A DNA stretch of 64,000 nt from Parasponia andersonii. Its lineage: Eukaryota > Streptophyta > Magnoliopsida > Rosales > Cannabaceae. Location: positions 950,207 to 1,014,206 of the forward strand of contig JXTB01000076.1 of assembly GCA_002914805.1 (NCBI GenBank). The letters are read 5' to 3'. Numbering within the stretch: position 1 is the stretch's first letter; each line of letters begins with the position of its first letter. Below are positions 46,097 to 57,605 of this stretch, piece by piece. The notes under the pieces are model-generated. The model searched no databases, had not been told where the DNA came from, and saw only the letters and a list, made by a program, of their open reading frames with translations. The translations under genes and the position numbers were made by a program.

Positions 46097-47273
46097 AGGT
46101 AATTGGTAGTAAAAATCCCTGACCTATGGGGTCTTTGGCACGTAGGTCCCAAAACTTTACATTGTGGTATTAAAATCCCAAACCTCTCTACAGTGTTGCA
46201 CTGTAGTCTTTTTGTTAATTTCATTCAACTCTTCCGTTAAAAGCGTATGCATAATAAAAATAAATAAATTGAAAAAAAAATATTAACAAAAGTCATTGAC
46301 GAGATTAAAGAAAATCCAATCAAGATTTATTGTTGAACTAAGCACAGTACCAACTTAATGAGTACCCGAATCAACCAAACCCAAATCAATGAGACAAATC
46401 TAAATTATTAAACAAATCCAAACCAATGAGGCAAATCTCACATAAGTTTTGGTTCTTTTTTTTTTTCGATAGTTATAAACGCTCGCAATATATTTACGGA
46501 TGCAGAGGTGTGAGAAGGGTTGGGGAAGAGATTCATCTTCTTCGACCATGAAAAAAGGCAATTCTTTTTTGTGTTCACTCGAATCCTACTTTTTTTATAA
46601 GCTTGTTTCTTTATACAGTACCTAACCCAAATAATCAAGCCCAGGCTAATATTGAATTGATTGGTAATGGTATCTTTTTGGCTCAATAAAAATAGAAATA
46701 AAAAAAGGAGAATGCATTTGTTTAACTACTCGTCTCATAGACCACAAGTTTAACTAAAAAAAATTCCAGAGTTGAAAAAGAAAAATACAATCAAGCAATA
46801 ACAATGGCGATATAATGAACTTAACAAGATTGTGCTTACTTCACCGCTAATCAGATTGTAGAATAAGGAAAATAAGCTTATATGAATATTTTCCCCTCAT
46901 ATTATCCCAGAAATCTCACTTTGCAAACTCTACAAGAAGAATTCTCAAAATCCAGCGAATCGACTGAGATTGACAGAGAAAAGGAACCGTTGTCGTCGAT
47001 CACAAATCAATTAAAATCGAGTGTGGAGGTTCAGATTTTGTTTTTTGAATTTATAATTTTTGTTTAATATAGTTTTACAAATTGGGCATTTTTCTTATAA
47101 GGGAAAATATTTTATTTGGATTTCTTCTTTCACCAAGCTAATGATACCTCTGCAAACTCTGGTACCGATGCACGTGCTTTCTAATAAAAAGCTAACAGAG
47201 TTAATAAAAAGCTAACAGTGCAACATTATAGGAATGTTCGTAAAAGGTCAAGGATTTTTGCTGCCAATTACCC
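46097..47273. mobile_element. Non-autonomous Mutator-like element (MULE)
   Basis: Termini AGGTAATTGGTAGTAAAAAT (46097 on) and the reverse complement of GCTGCCAATTACCC (to 47273) match at about 29 of 33 bases, with weaker inverted similarity to about 150 bp ('gttgcactgta' on both sides). The flanking 9-mers are TAGATTCGT (46088-46096) and TAGATTCCT (47274-47282), one mismatch, the length expected for Mutator. The ~900-bp interior has no transposase; small ORFs on both strands (46438-46686 minus, 46882-47067 plus) are unrecognised and could be captured host fragments. Confidence 0.65.
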
Positions 47274-47282
47274 TAGATTCCT

Positions 47283-48408
47283 ATATTTGTGATGTGTGTT
47301 CTTGTTTTTTATTTTTTATTTTGGCCTGAATAGTATTCTTCATTTCCTACCTTTCTTATCTTTCGTTACTTCCTTTGACTCAAGTTCTTCTTTAAGTAAA
47401 TTATTTCTAAATGCTTATTTTTTGCCCAATTTCAAAAGTTTATATTTTTAATTTTCTCTTCTGATATTACTAACCAAGCAACTTTAAGTTTATTACTTAA
47501 TTTATTATCGTTTTTTTCCCTTTTGATTTTAGTAACCAACCAAAGTTTAGTACTTAATTTAATGTGGAATTCTAACATAAATTTTACTTCTATAAGCATA
47601 TATGCTTTGTTACGTGCTTAAAGTGCACAGTAATTTTACTCCATGCCATATAACTCACGTGAAATAATAGTCCCTCGAAAACACACTAAGGGACTATAGA
47701 AAGACTCCTAAAATATTATTTCCACGTTAGGACATGAAAGAGCTCTATCCATTCTAGTCCGAGGCACATTGGCACCACCACAATGGTACAAAATTTATCT
47801 TAGTTTCCAAGGAGCTCTGATTATATATCCAATGGAAAAAGCTAGTTGGATTTTGACACATCAATTTGTGAACTAATAAACTAAAATTAGCTTAACTAAT
47901 ACGAACACATTACCTCTACGATGCTTATTCTTATGGTCTCTTTTTATTTTTATTTTTTTTCATATGTAAATCTTATGGTTCTTGTTGACTCCATGAAAGC
48001 TTGGACAATAATGCAGCTGCTACATAATTTCTTTGGGAATTGAATAGGGCCCGGCGACGTATTAGGACATTGGTAATGAAGTTATGTCATATGTGCTAGA
48101 TTTTTCAATTAATATAACTAGTAAATTCCCCACAACCACTATAACAATCAAATGAATACGTAGTCAAAATTTTTCTAACAAAAAAGGGAAAAATAAAAAA
48201 AAAAAAAAAAAAAAAATATGTCTGGAGCTTCGAATATGAGAGCGAGGTTGCAACAATCGCAACGAGAGATTGGTCCGGTGACAACAGATTTGGGTTTTAC
48301 AACTTACATGACAACTGATTCGATGAGAGCTAGAATGCAATCAAGAATGAAAAACAGGTGAAAGCTTTGTTACCAGTGCAAGAGACAGAAAGCAAAATAA
48401 AGAAACTA
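47283..48408. other. Intergenic DNA; small unassigned ORF at 48218
   Basis: Mostly A/T-rich. At 48218-48361, right after a 25-base A tract, is a 47-codon ORF (see findings). No known gene is recognised. Confidence 0.4.
48218..48361 (+). CDS. Small unassigned ORF, possible exon or captured fragment
   Basis: The ORF has 47 codons from ATG to TGA. The peptide is Arg/Met/Gln-rich with an internal near-repeat (NMRARLQQSQ and SMRARMQSRM) and IGPVTTDLGFTTYMTTD between. Base composition is clearly less AT-rich than the surroundings. The end AACAG|GTGAAA could serve as a splice donor, so it may be a first exon or a fragment carried by a transposon. I do not recognise the protein. Confidence 0.3.
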   Translation: MSGASNMRARLQQSQREIGPVTTDLGFTTYMTTDSMRARMQSRMKNR

Positions 48409-49154
48409 AGGGTTGTTTAGCATTACAATTAAAAAATAATTTTTATTTTTAAAAACAAAAAACTGTTTTCTGAAAATAAATAAAAGCATTTGACATTATT
48501 TTCTAAAAATGGTTTTTAAAAAATAGAATTAAAGAAAACAAAAAATTAAGTAAATAATAAAATATTATTTTCAAAGTATTTTCTTAATTTTTTTTCCTAA
48601 AAAAATAAATTTATTCTTTCACATGACTTTCATATATACGTTCTTTCTTAACTTTTTTTCTCTTTATTTTCTGTCATCACTTTCTCTCTCATTATTTTTT
48701 ATCTTTTTATTTTTTTAATCACATTATCTCTTTTTGGTCTCTATTGCTACTATATTTTTTATAACTTTCTATATCTTTATTCTCTCTTCTCGTACATTCT
48801 TATTACTTTATTTCTCTTTTGTGTTTTTATTAGTTTTTCTTTCTTAATACTTTTTATTTTTTCATTCTCTCTTATCATTTTCTCTTTCATTATTATCTTT
48901 CATTACATTTTTTCTTATGACTTTTTTTCTCTTCATTTCTTTACTTTAGTTTATCTCTCGTCACTTTCTCTTGACTTTTTTTCGTTAATACAAATATGAT
49001 ATTTTTATATTCATTTAATTTTTTTTCCTTAAAATTTATTTTTAGAAAACATTTACCAAACAACTCTTATTTTCTAAAAACATCATAAAATAATTTTTGT
49101 TCTTATTTCTGAAAATACAACTCTGGAAACAGAAAATAATACCAAGCAGGTCCT
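48409..49154. mobile_element. hAT-like MITE, second copy type
   Basis: The left end AGGGTTGTTTAGCATTAC and the right end AATACCAAGCAGGTCCT are imperfect inverted repeats of the same general type as 44099-44903. The interior is pyrimidine/T-rich on the plus strand without ORFs. Target duplications are not clear. Confidence 0.45.
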
Positions 49155-49268
49155 AATTCTTTTTTCAGTTAAGCTCCACCTTTTACAGAGAAGGGCGAAG
49201 AAAGCAAAACGAAGAATAGAAGTGTGAATAGAAGAGAGGCAAAGAAAAGAATAGAATCGTTTTCAAAA

Positions 49269-49800
49269 GGTTTAATGGCACAAATGGTCCTTGAAGTATT
49301 TAATCTGTGACAATTTGGTCTTCAAAGTTTTAATTGTAGCAATTAAATTCCTAATTTTCTAATTTATAGCAATTTGGTCCCTTGACTATCTAAATCACAA
49401 CTTGTTAAATTTCTGACTAAAAAACACATGTGAGCACATGATAACATCTAAAAGTGTATTTAAAAAGTATTTAGGAATTTTAAATATAAAAATAAATAAT
49501 CATTGAAAAATTTTCTATAAAATTATAACTCCAAAAACCTTAAAAAATATTAAAAATTCATTTTTTCTTCTCTTTAAATATTTTGTTCAATTTATTTTCT
49601 TTTAAATACATTTTAGATATTACAACGTGCTCTTTATCTATGTTTTTGGTCAAAAATTTAATAGCGTATCATAATTTAGACTATTTATGAACTAAATTGC
49701 TACAAATCAAAAAATTTAGGAACTTAATTAGCATAATTAAAATCTTGAGGACCAAATTGCTACAAGTGAGAAAGTTTGGGGACGATTTATCCCATAAACT
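49269..49800. mobile_element. MULE-type MITE with perfect 9-bp target duplication
   Basis: A 532-bp element with inverted terminal repeats of about 190 bp (left GGTTTAATGGCACAAATGGTCC…; right end …GGGGACGATTTATCCCATAAACT). Both arms share blocks such as AGCAATTTGGTCC and TAGCAATTTAG. It is flanked by TTTTCAAAA at 49260-49268 and 49801-49809, identical. No ORF is present. Confidence 0.75.
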
Positions 49801-49809
49801 TTTTCAAAA

Positions 49810-50357
49810 ATAGCTATATTTTGAGGAATCACAATAAAATTTATATTTATATATCTCGAATCTTAAATTAAAAAAAAAATTGGAATCATCGATCACCTAC
49901 TTAAACAAATTTTTTACTCAATTTTTGAACTCTTTTGTTGTTTATGATTTTTGAAAAAAAAAAAATCAAATCAAAATCCTAACTATACTATCACCTGTAT
50001 ATTTTTTAACGTGTTAAAAAAACATTTTGAAAAATAAAATGAGGATATTATTACTGTGAAAAGTATAGAAAAATATATTAATACCTCAACAAATCAGTTC
50101 CCTTGAGTTGTTTTATTTGTTTAAATGTGTGGACCATAATAATACTGCTAAGCTGTGGTCTGATTCCAGAGGACCCCATGTGGGGTCCTCAGCCAACAGT
50201 AATTTAATCCAATTTTTTTTTTTTTTTTTTTTTGTGGCTTGAATCAATGATTAACTCGCCTCAATTCGAACTATATATCAATCGATCAAAAGCCAAAACC
50301 AAAACCAAATCAAATCATTCCGGAGCGAGTCAACTGAGTGAAGAAGCGAGAGTGAGA
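49810..50357. other. Upstream region and 5' leader of copy 4
   Basis: AT-rich DNA with a T tract at 50213-50233. It is followed from about 50269 by the conserved leader ('cgaactatatatcaatcgatcaaaagccaaaac') also seen at copies 2 and 3. This marks the start of the transcribed part. Confidence 0.45.
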
Positions 50358-50773
50358 ATGAGTCTTCAGCTTCAACTGCAAATGCAACTATCCACCATCA
50401 GAAACCAGAGCGTCTGTCTTTCCATCCATGGAAGCCACCATCCAAACCCCTCATCACCATCTCCCATCTCAAACCTCTCCTTTCGCTCCTCCACGGTCCA
50501 ACAGAGCAGCAGCCTACTCCCGCTTCTTCCCCACAAACGACTAAAGGCCTCTGCTTCTGTCTTCTCCTCCTCGAAACGACCGATCCCAGATCTCGGAATC
50601 GTCGCCTCAGCTAACTCGGCAGACACAGACTACGTCGCGGCCGAGTCTCCAGCCTCGGAGCTTCGCCGCATACTAAGCTCCCCTGGGATCCACCAGATCC
50701 CGGCTTGTTTCGACGCTCTCAGCGCCAAGTTGGTGGAGAGAGCTGGTTTCAAGTGCACTTTCGCTGGTGGTAT

Positions 50774-50814
<41 letters not shown>

Positions 50815-53015
50815 CGATACAGTTAAGTCTTAATTAACTATGTATGTAGCTTTGTGAGTAGTGTGTCTTTCTATTGTAAGTCCCGATTTTTAAGGGGGTG
50901 AGTTCTAACTGATGTGTTTGGAATGCCGTCTCTCTTTCTTTTTTTTCTTTTTTTTTTTATTTGTTTTGGGGGGGTGGGAATGGGATGGGGATGATGTTGG
51001 TGTAGGATTTGCAATATCAGCTGCTAAATTGGGAATGCCAGATGCTGGTCTTATATCATATGGGGAAATGGTGGAACAGGGGAGACAGATCACACAAGCT
51101 GTGTCGATTCCTGTTTTCGGGGATGCTGATACTGGATATGGCAATGCCATGAATGTTAAGAGGACCGTTAAGGAGTATATTAGAGCCGGTTTTGCTGGGA
51201 TCAGTCTCGAAGATCAGGTTCATATGATTGAGATTTATAATTTTTTTTTTAAAAAAAAAAAAAAAAAGAACAATGAATTTGAATTCGTTTTTTCTCTGTT
51301 TGTGTTTGTGAGCAGAGAGAGTTCCTTTCTTTGATCATTGTCTTAATATGTTGGGTTTTTTTTTTTTAAAAAAAAAAAGAGCAAATAAATGAATAAACTC
51401 TGAACTTGGGTTCTCATTATATAGAATAAAAATGTGAAATCCCTTTTTATTTTTTATTTTTTTGTCTCCTAAATCTTGTACAACTAATGCGATCTTGCCA
51501 CATCATCTATATTTGAAGCTAACTTATTACTGTTGTAGTTCTTTTCATGTTTGAATTTTTCAAGATAATGTGACATGATTAGGACATAATTTAAGATTCC
51601 AAAATTGGACAGAAGATCTGGCTTCTTAAAATAACTTTCTTGCATTTAGGTTATATATAATTTGACTTGTATTCCTTACTCCACTTCTTTACTTAATGTC
51701 CATGTTCGGATTCCATCTTACTTGTGAAATTTTTGTTGAAAGGTGTCTCCAAAAGCTTGTGGTCATACACAAGGCAGGAAAGTAGTGTCAAGAGAGGAGG
51801 CAGTGATGAGGATAAAAGCCGCGGTTGATGCACGGAGGGAGAGTGGATCTAGCATTGTTATTGTGGCGCGGAGTGATTCTCGTCAAGCTGAGTCTTTGGA
51901 AGAATCACTCTGGAGGGCACAGGCTTTTGCTGATGCTGGGGCAGATGTTATTTTCATTACCGCGCTAACTTCGAAACAAGAGATGATTGAATTCTGTAAA
52001 GTCGCTCCCCATGTTCCCAAACTGGTATACCATTTTTTTTCTTTTCCTTCTTAAGATGCCTAGTTCTGGTCCGGACAACCACATACCTAGCTGTTATAAT
52101 GTTCCTTTTTGCTACTTTAAATGCCAAAAATATAGTCAAAAATTGTATTTGCATAATCGATATATCTTTTGGTGATTGAAAAAAAGTGTATCTACATATT
52201 AAGATACAGCTTTTACTGACTAAAAGAGCTCCATGATTGCTGTTAGGCCAGTATGCTTGAAGGAGGAGGAAAGACGCCGATTCTCAGCCCTGCTGAACTT
52301 GAGGCCATTGGATATAAACTTGTGCTCTATCCACTTTCCCTGCTTGGGGTATCTATTCGGGCAATGCAGGTGACATATCTCAACCTTGTTCATTCTTAGA
52401 GAAGGTGCATTAGACAAATAAGTAAAGAAAAAAAATCAAAATAAATTTAGCTTGGCAAGACTGGTAAATACACATTCGAAGAAACTCCTCAATAATGACA
52501 TGATAATGGAACTCGAAAATAATGGATTATGGTAAAAGATGTTAATGATGACCAGGATAAGTCTTTGCACATTCATGCCTCCTTTACCGCCCGACACCAT
52601 GAAGAATTGAGTCATGCCAACTCAGGCGCGATTGCTAGTCTGTATCATGCTGACTCGTTTTGACACCATTGATTATGATCACTGCAAAAGCAAAATAACT
52701 ACTACACTAAGAAAAATAGTGATTCTGAGTCATTGCACAAGCATGTAGGAGTGTATATTGTTCTTGTTTCTTTTGAACTTTCAATTACTATGCTGTGAAA
52801 TTTTGAGGTCACTTGTATCCTCTATGGTATAAATAGAAATCCAAATTGTTTTCTTGAAAGTGACTCCAATTACTAAATTGCAGGATGCTCTTACATCTAT
52901 TGAAAGCGGTCATGTTCCTCATGAAAGCATGCCGACCTTTACAGAGTTGAAGGAAATCGTAGGTTTCGACAATTATAATAAAGAAGAGGAGCGATACGCT
53001 ACTCACACCAGCTAA
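50358..53015 (+). CDS. ICL/PEP mutase family protein, copy 4
   Basis: Exons 50358-50769, 51006-51217, 51743-52024, 52247-52369, 52884-53015 (TAA), giving 386 residues. The N-terminus (about 95 residues, MSLQLQLQMQ… Ser/Pro/Arg-rich, few acids) looks like a plastid transit peptide. Core: LRRILSSPGIHQIPACFDA, FGDADTGYGNAMNV (Phe replaces the usual Ile before GDAD), GISLEDQ, SPKACGH, ARSDSRQ, EGGGKTPILSPAELEAIG. The C-terminus is the shortest of the array (ends RYATHTS); the stop lies upstream of a decayed donor (GAG|GTGAAT), so the copy 2 extension is not available. Intron 1 begins with a (CT)n microsatellite directly after the donor. The enzyme family is clear; the substrate is unknown. Confidence 0.92.
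50778..50810 (+). repeat. (CT)n microsatellite at start of copy 4 intron 1
   Basis: It starts 9 bases after the GTATGA donor. The equivalent tract follows the same donor in copy 5 (about 57574-57601). Confidence 0.9.
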
Positions 53016-56000
53016 CCCGTCTTAGCAGAGAGGTGAATCAAAGATGGTAGAACCAAAATGATCATAAAAGATGATCAGAGTTCCTGAGAATAAGAATAAA
53101 GATTAGATGAATGTTTTGGATCAACTTCGGTTTTGAGCTTCTGTTATGGGCATCTTCAGTATAAAAGTTCAAAGGCTTTCCTTTCTTTTCTTCTTTTTTT
53201 TTTTTTTTTTTTTGATTTGGAGAGATGAATAAGGCCTAGTTTGGTAATGCTTTTTGGACAGTGTAAAAAACATTCTTTCATAATGTCTAGTCCAAAATGT
53301 GTTTGCTGAAAATCAGAAATTTTATTGAATAATTTGGCCTATCCGGCAGCAGAAAGCAGAATCAGGCGAAATGTTCTGCTTAACTTTAAATTTTAAAGTG
53401 AGGGAAATTAGCTCTCCTTCTAATGAAATTTGCGATTTTTCGATCTGAAAATTTGTAAAACGTGAAAAAACTCCCTAAATACTTCATAAAGTTTACGACT
53501 ACTTTTACATGAAAATATCCAAAGAATTACACAAGAAAAGTTCGTATTGAAAGCAAAACCCAGCCTCTGAATCAATCAAGTCCAACTTCACGGCTCACGC
53601 ACATGTAAATTAGTTTTTTCTCTTTGATTGGGCAATGTTGTCCCTTTATGCTATTGTTCTTGAAGAAATTTAATGAAGAAAATCGACATGGGGATGAATT
53701 TCTGGCGCTGGGGATTGGATGGTCCGACTCTTGCCAAATTCAAACGTAGTTAAGTTTTTTAAATGATAGAAGTTCAGCTACCTTTTCTTCATTCACCGGA
53801 GTTTAAACACATCCATGAAATATAACTTCTTCCTATGAAATCTCTTGAAAATAGGAGCAGAAATAGGCTCCAACGGCCCCATGAATATGTTATTCCTAAA
53901 TCTAGTGATAATAAACGGCTACTTGGCTTGATCTAAATCAACCTGATAACTTGACCCCTTTCTTTCTTTCTTTCTTTATTTCTTTATTTCTATCTTTCTT
54001 TTGTTTTTTTTTTTTTTTCCCTCCCAGCCTTTTTTGAAAGGACTAATGTCACATGTTTTTTTCCATCCAAAATTTATCATTAACAGAAATCACTAATTGG
54101 TTTTGAAAACTTCACACTTCTTTTCTTCTATTGTGTCATCTTGACTAAACCTCACCTCAGCTCATATACTTTAGAAATGCATGGCGTATTTTTTTCTAAC
54201 CGGTGTTTGAAACCAAATTTCTCCTCAGAGATATCTGGAGTAAATCATAGAGACGTCGTAATTGGCGGGCCGGACTTCTCCTCAAAACATATATGGGGTG
54301 AATCATGTGAAAATTAGGCCTTGGACGGAATTTTTAGGAAAAAAAAAATGAGGAAATTTGATTTTTTATGGTATTTTTTCAAAAAAAAANTTTTTTTTAT
54401 TCTTAAGGTAACTAGTTGAGTTATCTGAGGTAACTTGAACAGTTACTACAAGTAACTGTATTAGTTACTCTAGTAACCTAACTGGTTACTTCGAGTATCA
54501 TTGAAAAATGCCAAATTTAAAGAAAATGATATTTTCTAAATATTTTTTAAAATGTCATTTTTTTAATAATACTTTTAAAAAGTGATATTTTTATAAATTA
54601 ATTCGGGATTTTTCAATTTTTGGTATCTTGGGCCTGGAATTTTGTAAATTGCCCCCAAAAAATTAGAAAATACGGTTGGTTGTGTCTTTTTAGATCTGGT
54701 ACAGTTTTATTATAGAAATGTCGTTTTTTAAAAATCAGAAAAAATACTATTTTTTAAAGTAGTAACTGCTAACAGGTAACCAGTTTCCGAAAATTGGGAA
54801 ATAGTAATCAAATGTATTTATAATTAGTATATAATTTGTGACTAGTAATCGATAATTAATTTTCAGTAACTAGTAACTAATAACTTTTTTAAAATGGTAT
54901 TTTTCTAAACATTTTTTAAAAAGTGATATTTTTCTAATGAAAACCGTACAAAAATTGGAAAGAAAAAAACCTGACCTCAGCATATTTGTAATTCTTTTGA
55001 GTTTTTATAAGTAAAAGTGTTAGAAACCAATGAATCATTGAGGCAATAAAATGGGCGGGCAAGCCAAAGAAAAAAATATGAGCTCTGCACAACCTGTAGG
55101 TCCGTCGGGCTAACATGGGCAGGCCAGGCCCAAATGGGTCCAAAACAATTTTTTTAAAAAAAATAATTAATAAATAAATATTAAGAAATCAACGTTAAAT
55201 AAATTGATAAAAAATAAAAGAAAGTAAATAAATTAAATTAATAAAAAAAGGTTTTAAAAATTTTGAAAAATTAATTAGGGATACATTTAAAAATCCAAAT
55301 TCATATAAATATATATATAAATAAAGATAAATGAATAAAAAAGAGCAAGCTAGGCTCAGTCGAGGGCCAAGAAATGCAGACCTAGTCCGACCTTACCTTT
55401 AGGGTTAGGCTAGGCCAAGGCCCAAGTATTTATAGGTCAGGTAGGCTCGTAGGCTACATTTCCGGGCTATGGGCCAACCCGTTTTATCACCTCTAGTGAA
55501 TCATGTGAGATCTATTATCCAACTTTCTATTCACTTGTAGAACTCAGGCTGTCCAGTAAGGGCAAAACCACATAGGGCCTAGAGAGGCAATTGTTTCTCT
55601 GAATTTTATTTTTATTGTAAATAATGTGTAATTTTTTTTTTCCAAAATTAATTTTTGTTTCATTTAATTTTAGCATTTGCTCCCCTAAATTTGTAAAATT
55701 TTTAAGTATGTTTCTCAAGTTTTGAGTTAGACTTTCTTATAATTAAAACACATTTAATTTTTACCCTCTCCAAATTAAATTCCTATTTCTGCCCCTACTA
55801 GGGGTGAAGCCAAGGAGGCTAAGTGGGGGGCAATGCCCCTAAAATTTTATGAATTTATATTTTAGTACTATTTGAAATTTTATTTTCTATTTGGCCCCAT
55901 TCAGATTTTATTTCTAATTTTATTCCTATTTTTAATATGTGAGATATTATTGCTATTATGTACCCCTTTTAAATTTTTTATTTTATAATTTAGTACAACA

Positions 56001-57378
56001 TAAGATTTTATTTTACTTGGTTGCATTGAGATTTTTATTTCTAGTTTTATTTCTAAATAAGATGTGAATTATCATTTTTTTTTTCTTTCCTAACTTAAGA
56101 CTCACGTAACTTTTAACTTTCATTTTCTATTCAATTCTTTAAACTAAAATTGAGAGGGGGAAATTAGGATTGGGAAATTTTTTTATTGTTTTTAATGACT
56201 CAAACTTTATATTCTAATTAAGACGTGTATATATATATATGAGCACCAATCTAGTAGGTATTTTTTTGTTTTACTTATGCATAGGTATCAATTTGGCCAA
56301 TGAAAATTTAGTATGCATATTTTTTTATTGTAAAAAGTAAGAAAGAGAAAAAACATTAATGATGCACGTCTTTTCATGCACTTCATTATAGTCATTGGAT
56401 CACCATTAAATGGTGATCTAACGGCTAAAAAAAAATACCTATTGGATTGACAACCTATATATGTATAGTCAGTTTTTACCAATAACTGACTTTTAGCATT
56501 CCTACTTTTAGTATATATATGGTTCCCAATCCAATAAGGTTTTTTTTAGTAGTTAGATCATTATCTAACAAATACCGTAATTTGAATAGTTAGAAAAAAA
56601 AAAAAGAATAAATATCTATTATTTAATATTTTTCTCTTTCCACCTTTTATTATGAAAAAATATGCGTACTAATTTTTAATTGGACAAAACAATATCTATT
56701 AATATATAAAAAAAAAACATACCTACTATATTAGTACCCTATATATATAAAACTATAAAGTGTATTGTATCATTTATACTTAGTTTTTTAATTAAAGTTT
56801 TGATTAGTTTATAGTTTGTATGTTTATAAAAATTTCATAGATCTAAGAATTTTATTTTTGATAATGTGATACTCAAAAGGATATTATTGTATAACGTTTT
56901 TAAGATATAAAAATTTATCGAGCATAATGTCGTTTGGGATACTATTATAATTCAAATACTTCTTTTGTATTATTATTGTATAAAAAAAAAATTTCAACCC
57001 TGCTCAAACAATATTCTGGCTCTGCTACCGTACACGTCAATATAAAATTGACACAAAAATAACTAAATCCTATTTATTTGGTGTCTTTTCGAGTTTTATC
57101 GCTGTGTATTGTAGAGAATGCAGTGTCAGAAATATTTAGAGATGTGATTAGGCTAACAATGTCAACTTCAAGTCTTAGGTGACGGACATTAATGAACTTG
57201 GTCACGTTGGAGAAATATTGATTCAATGCAGCTACCATTAGGAATTCCGACCCACTTTAATAACAAAATATAATAAAATATTATTTAATACTAGAGATAT
57301 ATATATATATATATTTTTTTGGTAAACAATACTATTTAGCATTAGATAATTAAAAAAGGTTTAAATGGTTCATCAAAT
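53016..57378. other. Intergenic DNA between copies 4 and 5
   Basis: The copy 4 3' UTR runs to about 53180. 'GGCCTAGTTTGGTAATGC' at 53236 resembles a hAT-MITE left end without a clear partner. 54640-55030 is a dispersed repeat related to 45690-46030. 55800-57025 starts 'taggggtgaagccaagg' and ends 'ctggctctgctacc', resembling a decayed MITE or LTR family with 'cggagccag' ends. No gene is seen. Confidence 0.4.
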
Positions 57379-57573
57379 ATGGGGCGTAAGCCTTGGGTCA
57401 AAGGGACCACCTCAATTGAAATTGACTCGCCATTACCACCCATGTCTCCGGCCAACCTGCTTCGCCGGATTCTGGCCTCGCCTGGGATTCACCAAACCCC
57501 TGCTTGTTTCGATGCTCTTAGTGCCAAGTTGGTCGAGAGAGCTGGCTTTCACTGCTGCCTTGCTGGCGGTATG

Positions 57574-57605
<32 letters not shown>

